Below, piece by piece: positions 7,156 through 18,084 of a stretch of 38,728 nucleotides of DNA. The translations under genes were made by a program, and so were the position numbers. Within the stretch, counting starts at the first letter, position 1, and each line of letters begins with the position of its first letter. Source of the DNA: Methylocystis suflitae (GTDB lineage: Bacteria; Pseudomonadota; Alphaproteobacteria; Rhizobiales; Beijerinckiaceae); the NCBI RefSeq assembly GCF_024448135.1, contig NZ_JAMRYX010000171.1, positions 1 to 38,728 of the forward strand. The letters run 5' to 3'. The notes beneath the pieces are model-generated. The model was not told the DNA's origin and did not search any database. It saw only the letters and a list, made by a program, of their open reading frames with translations.

Positions 7156-8684
7156 TGGATATCCGCGCCGCAGAAATTTCCGCGATCCTCAAAAAGGAGA
7201 TCGCCAACTTTGGCGCCGAGGCCGAAGTCACCGAGGTCGGCCAGGTTCTGTCCGTCGGCGACGGCATCGCGCGCGTCTACGGGCTCGACAATGTGCAGGC
7301 CGGCGAGACCGTCGAATTTCAGGACGGCACCAAGGGCATGGCGCTCAATCTCGAAACCGACAATGTCGGCATCGTGATTTTCGGCGACGACCGCGCCATC
7401 AAGGAAGGCCAGACGGTCAAGCGCACCGGCGCCATCGTTGAGGTTCCCGTCGGCAAGGAGCTCCTGGGCCGCGTCGTCGACGCGCTCGGCAATCCGATCG
7501 ACGGCAAGGGGCCGATCAAGACGGCGCAGCGCGCCCGCGTCGACGTCAAGGCGCCAGGCATCATTCCGCGCAAATCCGTACATGAGCCGATGGCGACGGG
7601 CCTGAAGGCCGTCGACGCGCTGATCCCGATCGGCCGCGGCCAGCGCGAACTGATCATCGGCGACCGTCAGACCGGCAAGACCGCCATCGCGCTCGACACG
7701 ATCCTCAATCAGAAGTCCTTGAACGACGGCGACGACGAGAAGGCGAAGCTCTACTGCGTCTATGTCGCCATCGGCCAGAAGCGCTCGACCGTGGCGCAAT
7801 TCGTCAAGGTGCTCGAAGAGCGCGGCGCGCTCGAATATTCGATCATCGTCGCTGCGACGGCCTCCGATCCGGCGCCGATGCAGTTCCTCGCGCCCTTCTC
7901 CGGCTGCGCGATGGGCGAATATTTCCGCGACAACGGCATGCACGCCGTGATCATCTATGACGATCTGTCCAAGCAGGCCGTCGCCTACCGCCAGATGTCG
8001 CTTCTGCTGCGCCGCCCGCCGGGCCGCGAAGCCTATCCGGGCGACGTCTTCTATCTGCATTCGCGCCTGCTCGAGCGCGCCGCGAAGCTTTCCGACGATC
8101 GCGGCGCCGGGTCGCTCACCGCGCTGCCGGTCATCGAAACACAGGCGAACGACGTGTCGGCCTATATTCCGACGAACGTCATCTCGATCACCGATGGCCA
8201 GATCTTCCTGGAGACTGATCTCTTCTACCAGGGCATCCGTCCTGCGGTGAACGTCGGCCTCTCGGTCTCGCGCGTCGGCTCTTCGGCGCAGACCAAGGCG
8301 ACCAAGAAGGTCGCCGGCAAGATCAAGGGCGAACTCGCGCAGTATCGCGAAATGGCCGCCTTCGCCCAGTTCGGCTCGGACCTCGACGCGGTGACGCAGC
8401 GCCTCTTGAATCGCGGCGCCCGCCTCACCGAACTCTTGAAGCAGCCGCAGTTCTCGCCGTTGAAGATGGAAGAGCAGACCTGCGTGATCTACGCCGGCGT
8501 CAACGGCTATCTCGATCCGCTGCCGGTCAATCGCGTGCGTGCGTTCGAGGACGGCCTGCTCGCGCTGCTGCGCTCGCAGCACAGCGACATTCTCGAGAGC
8601 ATCCGCACGACGAGGGATCTCACCGACGAGACCGCGGCGAAACTCAAGAACGTCGTCGAGAGCTTCGCGAAGTCCTTCGCGTAA
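7155..8684 (+). CDS. atpA: F1 ATP synthase alpha subunit
   Basis: The 509-residue protein is full length. The P-loop GDRQTGKT is at residues 169-176. Other signatures include [11 protein letters not shown] near residue 34, the catalytic-interface segment beginning [19 protein letters not shown], and [13 protein letters not shown]. Alpha subunits bind non-exchanging nucleotide and contribute the arginine finger to the catalytic site on beta. It overlaps atpH and is separated from atpG by 71 bases, which hold a perfect 12-bp hairpin (8695-8723). Confidence 0.98.
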   Translation: MDIRAAEISAILKKEIANFGAEAEVTEVGQVLSVGDGIARVYGLDNVQAGETVEFQDGTKGMALNLETDNVGIVIFGDDRAIKEGQTVKRTGAIVEVPVGKELLGRVVDALGNPIDGKGPIKTAQRARVDVKAPGIIPRKSVHEPMATGLKAVDALIPIGRGQRELIIGDRQTGKTAIALDTILNQKSLNDGDDEKAKLYCVYVAIGQKRSTVAQFVKVLEERGALEYSIIVAATASDPAPMQFLAPFSGCAMGEYFRDNGMHAVIIYDDLSKQAVAYRQMSLLLRRPPGREAYPGDVFYLHSRLLERAAKLSDDRGAGSLTALPVIETQANDVSAYIPTNVISITDGQIFLETDLFYQGIRPAVNVGLSVSRVGSSAQTKATKKVAGKIKGELAQYREMAAFAQFGSDLDAVTQRLLNRGARLTELLKQPQFSPLKMEEQTCVIYAGVNGYLDPLPVNRVRAFEDGLLALLRSQHSDILESIRTTRDLTDETAAKLKNVVESFAKSFA

Positions 8685-8694
8685 CGAGCGTCTC

Positions 8695-8723
8695 GTCCTG
8701 GCCGGGACAAGCCCGGCCAGGAC
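8695..8723. repeat. palindromic repeat between atpA and atpG
   Basis: GTCCTGGCCGGG (8695-8706) and its exact reverse complement (8712-8723) flank the five-base loop ACAAG. This is the longest stem of six similar palindromes in or after this operon (others at 11104, 11148, 11662, 11737 and 11853). There is no T-run after it, so it is more likely to affect mRNA stability or to be a passive repeat than to terminate transcription. Confidence 0.85.
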
Positions 8724-8755
8724 GGGCGTTGGAAAAACGAGACAGGCAAAACGAT

Positions 8756-9637
8756 ATGCCCTCGCTAAAGGATCTTCGAAACCGCATCTCCTCCGTCAAG
8801 GCGACGCAGAAGATCACCAAGGCCATGCAGATGGTCGCCGCCGCGAAATTGCGCCGCGCCCAGTCGGCGGCGGAGGCGGCGCGTCCCTATGCCGAACGGA
8901 TGGAGTCGGTGCTCGCCAATCTCGCCTCCGGCGTGACGGCGGGCGGACCTGCGCTGCTCGCCGGCAATGGCAAGGACGAGACGCATCTGCTGATCGTCGC
9001 CACCGCTGAGCGCGGCCTGTGCGGCGCCTTCAATTCCTCCATCGTGCGTCTCGCCCGCGAGCACATTGCGCGGCTGCAGGATCAGGGCAAGACCGTCAAG
9101 ATCCTCTGCGTCGGCAAGAAGGGTTTCGAGCAGCTCCGCCGCCAATATGAGCGCAATATCATCGAGGTCATCGAGCTGCGCGGCGTCAAGCAGATGGGCT
9201 TCGACACCGCCGATGAGATCGGCAAGAAGATCATCCGCATGTTCGAAGAGGGCGGCTTCGACGTCGCGACGCTGTTCTTCTCGCGCTTCAAATCGGTGAT
9301 CGCTCAAATTCCGACCGCGCAGCAGCTCATCCCGGCGCAAATTCCCTCAAACGAAAACGCGCCGCCCGTCGAAGGTCCGCAGGCTTCCTACGAGTATGAG
9401 CCGGGACAGGACGAAATTCTCTCGACGCTGTTGCCGCGCAACATCTCCGTGCAGGTGTTCCGCGCGCTGCTCGAGAACGCCGCCTCCGAACAAGGCGCCC
9501 GCATGAGCGCGATGGACAATGCGACGCGCAACGCCGGCGACATGATCAAGAAGCAGACGACGATCTACAACAGGTCGCGTCAGGCGATGATCACCAAGGA
9601 GCTCATCGAAATCATCTCGGGCGCCGAGGCGCTCTGA
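8756..9637 (+). CDS. atpG: F1 ATP synthase gamma subunit
   Basis: The 293-residue protein is the rotating central shaft. The N-terminal coiled-coil helix starts [20 protein letters not shown] and includes [16 protein letters not shown]. The C-terminal helix includes [17 protein letters not shown] and [16 protein letters not shown], the conserved gamma signature. The start at 8756 is preferred over an in-frame Met nine codons upstream because homologs begin MPSLK and the earlier Met lies closer to the repeat. The loop around residues 200-220 ([12 protein letters not shown]) is variable in this family. It is the third gene of the operon, 24 bases before atpD. Confidence 0.97.
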   Translation: MPSLKDLRNRISSVKATQKITKAMQMVAAAKLRRAQSAAEAARPYAERMESVLANLASGVTAGGPALLAGNGKDETHLLIVATAERGLCGAFNSSIVRLAREHIARLQDQGKTVKILCVGKKGFEQLRRQYERNIIEVIELRGVKQMGFDTADEIGKKIIRMFEEGGFDVATLFFSRFKSVIAQIPTAQQLIPAQIPSNENAPPVEGPQASYEYEPGQDEILSTLLPRNISVQVFRALLENAASEQGARMSAMDNATRNAGDMIKKQTTIYNRSRQAMITKELIEIISGAEAL

Positions 9638-11089
<1,452 letters not shown>

Positions 11090-11103
11090 CTTTTACAAAG
11101 CGT

Positions 11104-11126
11104 CTGGCCGGGCGTGCTCCGGCCAG
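11104..11126. repeat. palindromic repeat 1 between atpD and atpC
   Basis: CTGGCCGG (11104-11111) and CCGGCCAG (11119-11126) form a perfect eight-base stem with a seven-base loop. It resembles the stem of the atpA-atpG palindrome but with a diverged loop. Confidence 0.75.
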
Positions 11127-11147
11127 GTCGCTGATCTGTTTTCGTGG

Positions 11148-11170
11148 ATGGCCGGATCAAGCCCGGCCAT
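11148..11170. repeat. palindromic repeat 2 between atpD and atpC
   Basis: ATGGCCGG (11148-11155) and CCGGCCAT (11163-11170) form an eight-base stem. It is flanked by CGTGG on the left and GACGG on the right, the same flanks as the copy at 11737-11759. It lies 35 bases before the atpC start codon, so folding in the mRNA could influence epsilon subunit yield. Confidence 0.8.
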
Positions 11171-11205
11171 GACGGGCTGGACGCAAAGCGCCGTCGGAGA
11201 ACATC

Positions 11206-11607
11206 ATGGCTGCATTCCACTTCGAACTCGTTTCTCCCGAGAAGCATCTCTTCTCCGGCGAGGTCGAATCGGTCGTCGCGCCTGGCGCCGACGGCCAGTT
11301 CACCGTGCTCAAGGACCATGCCCCGGTCATGACCACGCTGAAGGCCGGCGTGGTGACGGTCGCCGGCGGCGACGGCAAGGTCGAGAAGCTTTTCGTGCGC
11401 GGGGGATTCGCAGACGTCAACGCCTCCGGCTTCACCATTCTCGCCGAACAGGCGATTCCGCTTTCCGAAGTCGACATCGCCAAGGTCGACGCCGACATTC
11501 GCAACGCGCGCGAAGACTTCTCCGACGCCAAGTCGGACGACGCGCGTCTCGCCGCTTCCGACAAGCTTTCTCAACTGCAGGAACTGCGCGCGGCGATCGG
11601 CGCCTGA
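11206..11607 (+). CDS. atpC: F1 ATP synthase epsilon subunit
   Basis: The 133-residue protein has the epsilon beta-sandwich opening, FHFELVSPEKHLFSGEVESV, with PGADGQFTVLKDHAPVM following, and a helical C-terminal hairpin from about residue 90 that can inhibit ATP hydrolysis. GGAGA lies six bases before the ATG at 11206. It is the last gene of the operon, separated from atpD by 116 bases carrying two hairpins, which is a wider gap than elsewhere in the operon. Downstream lie three more palindromes of the same type and then a convergent gene. Confidence 0.96.
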   Translation: MAAFHFELVSPEKHLFSGEVESVVAPGADGQFTVLKDHAPVMTTLKAGVVTVAGGDGKVEKLFVRGGFADVNASGFTILAEQAIPLSEVDIAKVDADIRNAREDFSDAKSDDARLAASDKLSQLQELRAAIGA

Positions 11608-11661
11608 TCAGACCGCGCGGGAAAGCCCCTCTCTACAGCTTTTGCCGAGCATTTCCGCGTC

Positions 11662-11684
11662 ATGCCCGCGCTTGTCGCGGGCAT
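11662..11684. repeat. palindromic repeat 3, downstream of atpC
   Basis: ATGCCCGCG, loop CTTGT, CGCGGGCAT: a perfect nine-base stem. The flanks are CGTC on the left and CCACG on the right. It is the GCCCGCG subtype, oriented oppositely to the copy at 11737. Confidence 0.85.
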
Positions 11685-11736
11685 CCACGCGGCGCCGCTT
11701 CGAAAGTTTCAGCGCTTGCGCTGCTTCTCGGCGTGG

Positions 11737-11759
11737 ATGGCCGGGACAAGCCCGGCCAT
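11737..11759. repeat. palindromic repeat 4, downstream of atpC
   Basis: ATGGCCGGG, loop ACAAG, CCCGGCCAT: a perfect nine-base stem, with CGTGG before and GACGG after. It is the GGCCGGG subtype and is in reverse orientation compared with the copies at 11662 and 11853. Confidence 0.85.
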
Positions 11760-11852
11760 GACGGCTGAGTGGCGTAGAGAGACGACCAACTTCTAGTGTT
11801 CAATACGGCTTGCCCGCGACCCTTTGCTCGCGAGGCGCTTCCTCTCCGCGTC

Positions 11853-11875
11853 ATGCCCGCGCTTGTCACGGGCAT
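11853..11875. repeat. palindromic repeat 5, downstream of atpC
   Basis: ATGCCCGCG, loop CTTGT, CACGGGCAT: the same element as the copy at 11662, with one stem mismatch (G replaced by A at 11868). It lies 42 bases from the 3' end of the channel gene. Confidence 0.85.
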
Positions 11876-11916
11876 CCACGGCGCTCTCACGCGGAACCGC
11901 TCAAACCCAGCGTGAT

Positions 11917-13161
11917 CTATGCCTCGTCCGTTTCTTCCGACGCCGCTGGTTCTTCGAGTTCGGCCTCGATGATATCGCCGTGCCGCTCGACGGGCGCGAA
12001 TCCCGATCGCGACTGGGCGACCTCGCGTATCGCGTCGCCGATTTCCGGATTGCGCTTGGTCAGCGTCTGCAGATCATAAGCGTCGAGAATGAGGAGTTTC
12101 GTCGCCGCGGTCGCCCGCACGTCGGCGGTGCGTGACGTTTTGCGCAGCACGGCGATCTCGCCGAAAAACTGCCCTTCGCCGAGCGTGACGTTTTCATGCG
12201 GCAGCGCGACTTCAACCTCGCCCTCTGCGATGAAATACATCGAATGGGCGGGATCGCCCTTGCGCACGATCATTGCGCCCCGGGGTATGGATTGCGCCCG
12301 AAGGTAACGCATGATCTCGGCGATCCCGGCCGCATCGAGACCGCGAAACAGCGGCACGCTCGCGACCATCGTCCAGGTGACGACGAATTCGCGGCGGTGA
12401 ATCTCTTCAGCGAAGGCGGTGGCGAGAATGCCGACCGGCAGGCCCAGCAGCAGAAAGCCCGTCACCATGGCGAAGGAGGCGATGAGCTTGCCCGCCAGCG
12501 TGAGCGGAATGACTTCGCCATAGCCGACGGTCGTCACCGTTTCGATCGCCCACCACATGGCGTCCGGAATCGTGCCGAATTTTTCGGGCTGCGCCTCATG
12601 TTCGGCGATATGCATCGCCGTCGAAAAGAAAAGCACCGCGCCAAACAGAATGATCAGCCAGGCGAGCAGCGCCTTGCGCTCGGCTTCGATCACGGCGAGC
12701 AAGGTGCGGATGCCTGGAGAATAGCGCGCGAATTTGAAGAATCGCAGCAGGCGCAGCATCAAAAAGACGCGCAGATCCGCCGAGAAGTAGAACGAAAGAT
12801 AGAAGGGCAGGAAAGCGGCGAGGTCGATCAGCGCCCAGCCTGATGCGATGAAGGCGAGCCGCGCCGCCATCGGCGAGCGGCGCGCGTAGAGCGTATGTTC
12901 AGGCGCGCACCAGACGCGCAAGACATATTCGAGCGTGAAGGCGGCGACGGCGACATATTCAATGAGGTTGAAGATGTCCTCATAGCGGTCGCTGTATTCC
13001 GGCACCGATTCGAAGATCACCGAAACGACTGACAGCAAAACAAGACCGATCAGCCCGCGATGGACGACGCGCGCCACCCTGTCGTGGCTGCCGCCGTCCA
13101 GGACGACGTGGACGCGCCGCCGCAACAAAGCCAGACCGCGCCGCCGGTCCGGCTCGCTCAT
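11917..13161 (-). CDS. cyclic-nucleotide-gated potassium channel
   Basis: The 414-residue protein is a six-helix voltage-gated-like channel with a cyclic-nucleotide-binding domain. Hydrophobic segments S1-S6 span about residues 35-255. A basic S4-like helix occupies 131-147 (Arg131, Arg137, Arg140, Lys143, Arg146). The pore has the K+ selectivity filter TVGYG at 211-215. The C-terminal domain (about 270-390) has the phosphate-binding cassette FGEIAV (333-338) and Arg344-Thr345, the residues that contact cAMP in homologs such as MlotiK1. It sits in the inner membrane and probably conducts K+ in response to cAMP. Its start codon overlaps the alaS stop by four bases (ATGA), so it depends on alaS transcription. 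Confidence 0.92.
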   Translation of the reverse strand: MSEPDRRRGLALLRRRVHVVLDGGSHDRVARVVHRGLIGLVLLSVVSVIFESVPEYSDRYEDIFNLIEYVAVAAFTLEYVLRVWCAPEHTLYARRSPMAARLAFIASGWALIDLAAFLPFYLSFYFSADLRVFLMLRLLRFFKFARYSPGIRTLLAVIEAERKALLAWLIILFGAVLFFSTAMHIAEHEAQPEKFGTIPDAMWWAIETVTTVGYGEVIPLTLAGKLIASFAMVTGFLLLGLPVGILATAFAEEIHRREFVVTWTMVASVPLFRGLDAAGIAEIMRYLRAQSIPRGAMIVRKGDPAHSMYFIAEGEVEVALPHENVTLGEGQFFGEIAVLRKTSRTADVRATAATKLLILDAYDLQTLTKRNPEIGDAIREVAQSRSGFAPVERHGDIIEAELEEPAASEETDEA

Positions 13162-15830
13162 GGCGCTGCTGCTTTTCCGCGCAACGCGTCCTCGACGGAG
13201 GCGAGCGCCTGATCGATGGCGGCGGCGTTGGGGCCGCCCGCCTGCGCAAGGTCGGGGCGGCCGCCGCCGCCCTTGCCGCCGAGCATGACGCTCGCGACGC
13301 GTACGAAATCCACGGCGCTGTATTTCGCCGTGAGATCGTCGGTGACGCCGACGACGATGCCGGCCTTGCCGTCGGGCGAGGCGCTGGCGATCGCGACGAC
13401 GCCCGAGCCGATGGCCTTCTTGGCGTCGTCGACCATCGACTTCAAATCCTTGGCGTCGATGCCTTCGACCGCGCGCGCGAGGAGCTTGACGCCGCCGATG
13501 TCCCTCGGCTTCTCGGCCGCGCCGTCGACAGCGCCGCCGCCCATCGCGAGCTTGCGCTTGGCGTCCGCGAGTTCGCGTTCAAGCCGCTTGCGTTCATCGA
13601 GAAGAGCGGCAAGCCGCGCCGGCGCATCTTCGAGCGGCGCGCGCATCAGCGCCGCCATGTCGCGCAGCGCGCGCGACTGCGCGACAAGCTGGCTGCGCGC
13701 GCCCTCGGCGGTCCGCGCCTCGATGCGGCGCACGCCGGACGCGACCGCGCCCTCCCCGACAATGGCGATGAGGCCGATATCGCCGGTGCGCGAAACATGC
13801 GTGCCGCCGCACAGCTCGACGGAGAAGGGATGCGCGGCGCCAGGGCTCACCGGCCCCATCGAGACGACGCGCACTTCGTCGCCGTATTTCTCGCCAAAGA
13901 GCGCGCGCGCGCCGGAGCGGATGGCGTCGTCCTGCGCCATCACCCGCGTCTCGACCGTCGCATTGTTCTGAACAATCTCGTTGGCGAGCGTCTCGACGCG
14001 CGCCAGCTCCTCATCGGTGAGCGGCTTCGGATGGGTGAAGTCGAAGCGCAGGCGATCCGGCGCGACGAGCGACCCCTTCTGGGCAACATGCTCGCCGAGC
14101 ACCTGCCGCAGCGCCTCATGCAGAATGTGCGTGGCCGAATGATTGGCGCGCGCCTGCGTGCGCCGCTCGTGGTCGACGTCGAGCTCGAGCGCGAGGCCGG
14201 GCGTGATCTCGCCCTCTTCGACGACGCCCTCGTGAACGATGAGGTCGCCGAGCTTTTTGACGGTGTTTTCGACTCGGAAGCGCACGCCGCGGGCGCGCAT
14301 CAGGCCGACGTCGCCCACCTGTCCGCCCGATTCGCCATAGAAGGGGGTCTGATTGAGGATCAGCGCGCCGCGCGCGCCCTCGTTGAGCGAAAAGGCCTCG
14401 CCGCCGTCATGAATAATGGCGGTGACGACGCCTTCGCTTCTTTCCGTTTCGTAGCCCAGGAATTCGGTCGCGCCGAGACGTTCCTTCAGCGCGAACCAAA
14501 GCGCTTCGGTCGCGGTTTCGCCAGAGCCGGCCCAGGCCTTGCGCGCGTCCGCACGCTGGCGCTCCATCGCGGCGTTGAAGACCTCCTTGTCGACGCCAAT
14601 GCCGCGCGGACGCAAGGCGTCCTCGGTGAGATCGAGCGGAAAGCCGTAGGTGTCGTAGAGCTTGAACGCCGTTTCGCCGGAAAGCTTGTCGCCCTGCCCG
14701 AGCGCCGCCGTCTCCTCGTCAAGGATCGCGAGGCCGCGCGCCAAGGTCGCGCGAAAGCGGGTCTCTTCGCTCAGCAGCGTGTCGGCGATGAGCGACTGCG
14801 CGCGCACGAGCTCCGGATAGGCCAGGCCCATCTCGGCGACGAGCGTCGGCGCCAGCCTCCACATCAGCGGCTCCTTCGCGCCGAGAAGCTGCGCATGACG
14901 CATGGCGCGGCGCATGATTCGGCGCAACACATAGCCGCGGCCTTCGTTCGACGGCGTGACCCCGTCGGCGACGAGGAAAGAGGAGGCGCGCAGATGGTCG
15001 GCGATGACGCGATGGCTCGCGCCCTGCGGGCCGTCGACCGGCGCGCCGGTGAAATCGGCGACGGCGCCGGTGAGCGCGCGAAACAGATCAATGTCGTAAT
15101 TGGAGGTCACGCCCTGCATCAGCGCGGCGATGCGCTCCAGACCCATGCCGGTGTCGATCGAGGGGCGCGGCAGCGGCGCGCGTTGCCCCGGCGCCACCTG
15201 CTCATATTGCATGAAGACGAGGTTCCAGAACTCCAGGAACCTATCGCCGTCCTCATCCGGGCTGCCGGGCGGACCGCCTTTGAGCGCCTCGCCCTGATCG
15301 TAGAAGATCTCCGAGCAGGGGCCGCAGGGGCCGGTGTCGCCCATGCTCCAGAAATTGTCGGCGCTGGCGATGCGGATGATGCGGCGGTCGTTGAAGCCGG
15401 CGATCTTTTTCCACAGATCATAGGCCTCGTCGTCATCGTGATAGACCGTGACGAGCAGCCGATCGACGTTGAGCCCGAATTCGCGCGTGATGAGATTCCA
15501 GGCGAGCTCGATCGCGCCTTCCTTGAAATAGTCTCCGAAGGAGAAATTGCCCAGCATTTCAAAGAAGGTGTGGTGGCGCGCGGTGTAGCCGACATTGTCG
15601 AGGTCGTTATGCTTGCCGCCGGCGCGCACGCATTTTTGCGCCGAGGCGGCGCGCGCATAGGCGCGTTTCTCGACGCCGGTGAAGACATTCTTGAATGGCA
15701 CCATGCCGGCGTTGGTGAACATCAACGTCGGATCATTGTGCGGCACAAGCGAAGACGACGCGACTTTCTCGTGCCCATTATGCGCGAAATAGTCGAGGAA
15801 GGCGGTTCGGATCTGGTTGACGCCACTCAT
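13158..15830 (-). CDS. alaS: alanyl-tRNA synthetase
   Basis: The 890-residue protein is full length. The N-terminal class II catalytic core includes [52 protein letters not shown] and [10 protein letters not shown]. The editing domain has HSATH (the HxxxH zinc pair) and [13 protein letters not shown] (the CxxxH pair), so proofreading of Ser/Gly is expected. The C-terminal oligomerisation and C-Ala domain includes [15 protein letters not shown]. It charges tRNA-Ala. It overlaps the K+ channel gene by four bases. In many Rhizobiales alaS follows recA directly; here recA lies about 20.7 kb away on the same strand. Confidence 0.98.
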   Translation of the reverse strand: MSGVNQIRTAFLDYFAHNGHEKVASSSLVPHNDPTLMFTNAGMVPFKNVFTGVEKRAYARAASAQKCVRAGGKHNDLDNVGYTARHHTFFEMLGNFSFGDYFKEGAIELAWNLITREFGLNVDRLLVTVYHDDDEAYDLWKKIAGFNDRRIIRIASADNFWSMGDTGPCGPCSEIFYDQGEALKGGPPGSPDEDGDRFLEFWNLVFMQYEQVAPGQRAPLPRPSIDTGMGLERIAALMQGVTSNYDIDLFRALTGAVADFTGAPVDGPQGASHRVIADHLRASSFLVADGVTPSNEGRGYVLRRIMRRAMRHAQLLGAKEPLMWRLAPTLVAEMGLAYPELVRAQSLIADTLLSEETRFRATLARGLAILDEETAALGQGDKLSGETAFKLYDTYGFPLDLTEDALRPRGIGVDKEVFNAAMERQRADARKAWAGSGETATEALWFALKERLGATEFLGYETERSEGVVTAIIHDGGEAFSLNEGARGALILNQTPFYGESGGQVGDVGLMRARGVRFRVENTVKKLGDLIVHEGVVEEGEITPGLALELDVDHERRTQARANHSATHILHEALRQVLGEHVAQKGSLVAPDRLRFDFTHPKPLTDEELARVETLANEIVQNNATVETRVMAQDDAIRSGARALFGEKYGDEVRVVSMGPVSPGAAHPFSVELCGGTHVSRTGDIGLIAIVGEGAVASGVRRIEARTAEGARSQLVAQSRALRDMAALMRAPLEDAPARLAALLDERKRLERELADAKRKLAMGGGAVDGAAEKPRDIGGVKLLARAVEGIDAKDLKSMVDDAKKAIGSGVVAIASASPDGKAGIVVGVTDDLTAKYSAVDFVRVASVMLGGKGGGGRPDLAQAGGPNAAAIDQALASVEDALRGKAAAP

Positions 15831-16189
15831 GCGGTCACGGCTCGCGAATGCGTCTCTGTCGCCAAAGCGGCTTTTGCGCCGATGCGGGAGACGCGTTTAA
15901 AACAATAACCTGGAGCGGCCTTTCGTTTCAACGAAACAGCCGACGGCCCAAGGTTGCGGCGAAGGCTGCGGCAGGCGGCGCCGTCGCGCGCTTCATCATG
16001 CGCGATATGACAGTTTCGGGGGGAAACGGCAATGGCGAGGGACCGCCAGGCAGGGCGATCGGATGAAGGGCTTCCTCATCCTTGGAACTTAAACCGTGCC
16101 GGCTCGGCTAACATCTCCTCGCGATCGCCCCCGGCCAAGAGGCCATGATGGCGATAGCGGCTTCGTTCAATCCTTCAGGTCAACGCGAC
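15831..16189. other. intergenic region upstream of alaS
   Basis: These 359 bases lie between the 3' end of the transporter gene and the alaS start and should contain the alaS promoter. I see no protein gene with a convincing ribosome binding site. Two small hairpins are visible: GTTTC-AAC-GAAAC near 15926-15938, and GGATGAAGG-GCTT-CCTCATCC at 16061-16081 (one bulged base), the latter a possible transcription-end structure for the transporter gene, although it lacks a T-run. No T-box or other tRNA-sensing leader was recognised. Confidence 0.5.
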
Positions 16190-17539
16190 CTAGCGGGAAG
16201 ACAGGAGGCCGCCAAGCGGTCGCCGCGCAGCCTCAACGATCAGCGCGCCGACGACGCCGAGCGCGCCCATGAGCAGGAAGAAATACACGTTGGACAGGCT
16301 CGACCACAAACTGCCGAGCCATCCCGCCAGGAGATTGCCGAGAAACATCGACGTGAACCATACGCCCATTAGCGCCGAGCGCGATCCTTCCGGCGCGACA
16401 TGCGACACGAGCGACAGGGCGATCGGCGAGAAATGCAGCTCCGAGACGGTGATGACGCCAAAAAAGGCGAGGAGCCAAAGCCAGCTCGCTGCGCCGCCGT
16501 CGCTCGTCCAGGCCGCGAGCGCCATGACGCCGTAGCTCACCGCGACGCCGAGACAACCAAGCGACATTTTACTGATTGTCGAGGGCTCGCGCCCAGCCCG
16601 AGAGAGCCGGCTCCAAAAGGAAACGAGCGGCGGCGTGAAGAGAAAGATCATCAGCGGATTGAAGGCCTGAAACCACGTCACCGGAATTTCGGCGCGCCAT
16701 CCGAAAACATCGACGCCGCGGTCGGTGGATTGCGCCGCCCAGAGCGCGATCGTGTTGCCCTGCTGCTCAAAGGCCGCCCAGAACAGCGCGGAAGGCGCAA
16801 AGAGCAGCATGAGGATGGTGAATGACCGGCGAAACTGCGCGCGCGCCTGCGCCGTCGGCGCACGCCTTACGCCGCGCATCGGCTCGGACGGCAGGCTCGG
16901 AAGGCCCATCACGTAAGTCGCGAGGCCGATCGCCATGCCGACGCCCGCGCAGGCGAAGCCATAATGCCAGCCGATCCTCTCCCCAACTGTTCCGCAAACT
17001 AGCGGCGCGAAGAACGCGCCGATATTAATGCCGACATAGAAAATCGAATAAGCGCGGTCACGACGGGCGTCCGCGCGCGCGTAAAGCTCCCCGACCTGGA
17101 CGGAGATGTTCGGCTTGAAGCCGCCGCAACCGAAGGCGATGCAAAGCAGCGCGATCAGGAACAGGCGATCAAAGGCCATCATGAAATGGCCGATGGCCAT
17201 CAACGCCGCGCCGATCACGATCGTGCGCGTGCGCCCTAACCAGCGGTCGGCGATCGCCCCGCCCAGAATCGGCGCGAGATAAACGAGGCCGGTGTAGAGC
17301 CCGTAGATTTGCGAGGCGAAAGGTTGCGGACCGAGCGGGCCGGAAAGCGTCTCGAGCCCGCGCTTCAAGGCGTTAAGGCCGAGCGCCGTGTCCATGCGCT
17401 CCGGCGTGAGCAGATAATTCACCATGTAGAGGACGAGAAGCGCCCGCATCCCGTAATAGGAAAAGCGCTCCCACATTTCTGAAGCAAAGAGAAAGGCGAG
17501 CCCGCGCGGATGGCCGAGGAAATCGTCGCTTCGCTGCAT
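16190..17539 (-). CDS. POT-family proton-coupled oligopeptide transporter
   Basis: The 449-residue membrane protein has the POT/PTR2 signature: the proton-coupling ExxERFxYY motif as EMWERFSYYG at residues 21-30, the loop GGAIADRWLGRTRTI between early helices, and the second PTR2 signature FYVGINIGAFFAPLVCG near residues 165-185. About a dozen or more hydrophobic helices are visible. A late motif FSPIALSLVSHVAPE matches bacterial di-/tripeptide transporters. It would import short peptides with protons across the inner membrane. It is preceded by 71 bases separating it from the flavodoxin-like gene on the same strand, so co-transcription is possible but not certain. Confidence 0.92.
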   Translation of the reverse strand: MQRSDDFLGHPRGLAFLFASEMWERFSYYGMRALLVLYMVNYLLTPERMDTALGLNALKRGLETLSGPLGPQPFASQIYGLYTGLVYLAPILGGAIADRWLGRTRTIVIGAALMAIGHFMMAFDRLFLIALLCIAFGCGGFKPNISVQVGELYARADARRDRAYSIFYVGINIGAFFAPLVCGTVGERIGWHYGFACAGVGMAIGLATYVMGLPSLPSEPMRGVRRAPTAQARAQFRRSFTILMLLFAPSALFWAAFEQQGNTIALWAAQSTDRGVDVFGWRAEIPVTWFQAFNPLMIFLFTPPLVSFWSRLSRAGREPSTISKMSLGCLGVAVSYGVMALAAWTSDGGAASWLWLLAFFGVITVSELHFSPIALSLVSHVAPEGSRSALMGVWFTSMFLGNLLAGWLGSLWSSLSNVYFFLLMGALGVVGALIVEAARRPLGGLLSSR

Positions 17540-17610
17540 TCGTTCCGCCGGACCATCGTTCGCGCCGGCCTGCGGCCCGCGCGGCTTCTATAGACGATGG
17601 CTTGATCGGC

Positions 17611-18075
17611 TCAAATGGCCCCCACGTCGAGGCCTGCCGCGACGAGCATACCCAGTTCGCGGCAGGCGTCCACGAAGTCCTCCCGCCATTCGCCCCGGCA
17701 GATGAGCGGCTCGCGGATCGCCCGCCAGCGCAGGCCCGTCACGATCGTCTCGACGCCGCGCCGCGTTCCTGTTCCATCATGGCCGGCGCGAATGTAAAGC
17801 GCGTATGGCAGGCCTTGCGTGCGCTCCAACAAGGGATAGTAGCAACGATCGAAGAAGTCCTTGAGCGCGCCGCTCATGTAGCCGAGATTTTCGGTGGTTC
17901 CGAGAATGACCGCCTGAGCGGCGAGAACATGTTCGGGCGTCGCCGCGAACGGGCTGAGCGTCTCAACCTCGATCCCCTCGATCTCGGGCGCCCGCGCGCC
18001 GGCAAGGGCCGCGTCCCTCAGCCGCTCGGTATGGCGCGACGGCGCATGCGCGACGATCAGCAGGCGCTTTGGCAA
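17611..18075 (-). CDS. flavodoxin-like / NADPH-dependent FMN reductase-like protein
   Basis: The 154-residue protein opens MPKRLLIVAHAPSRHTE, where a beta-strand leads to the FMN phosphate-binding loop (HAPSRHTE, residues 10-17). A second flavin loop, LGTTENLGYMSGALKDFFDR (about residues 58-77), is typical of NAD(P)H-dependent FMN reductases. It is cytoplasmic, with no signal peptide. It begins nine bases after the small membrane-protein gene, so the two are probably co-transcribed. The redox partner is unknown; many such proteins are annotated simply as flavodoxin family. Confidence 0.82.
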   Translation of the reverse strand: MPKRLLIVAHAPSRHTERLRDAALAGARAPEIEGIEVETLSPFAATPEHVLAAQAVILGTTENLGYMSGALKDFFDRCYYPLLERTQGLPYALYIRAGHDGTGTRRGVETIVTGLRWRAIREPLICRGEWREDFVDACRELGMLVAAGLDVGAI

Positions 18076-18084
18076 AGAATGCGG

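Larger units (their letters stand above)
11608..11916. other. convergent intergenic region with three palindromic repeats
   Basis: These 309 bases separate the 3' ends of atpC (+) and the channel gene (-). No credible gene is present. The content is three palindromes (11662-11684, 11737-11759, 11853-11875), each with a five-base loop, joined by unrelated spacers. No T-rich terminator was seen, so these hairpins are the only candidates for ending either transcript. Confidence 0.8.

Noticed and set aside
6972-8582. Long minus-strand frame opposite atpH-atpA
   Set aside because: Antisense shadow of the atp genes with biased composition; no ribosome binding site or known domain.
13797-15908. Very long open frame on the plus strand opposite alaS (about 700 codons)
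   Set aside because: It is the antisense shadow of alaS: GC-rich codons keep the opposite frame open, the product is arginine/alanine-rich, and alaS itself has full family motifs.
15831-16189. T-box or other tRNA-sensing leader of alaS
   Set aside because: No T-box sequence, specifier loop or long terminator-antiterminator pair was found, and such leaders are rare in Proteobacteria.
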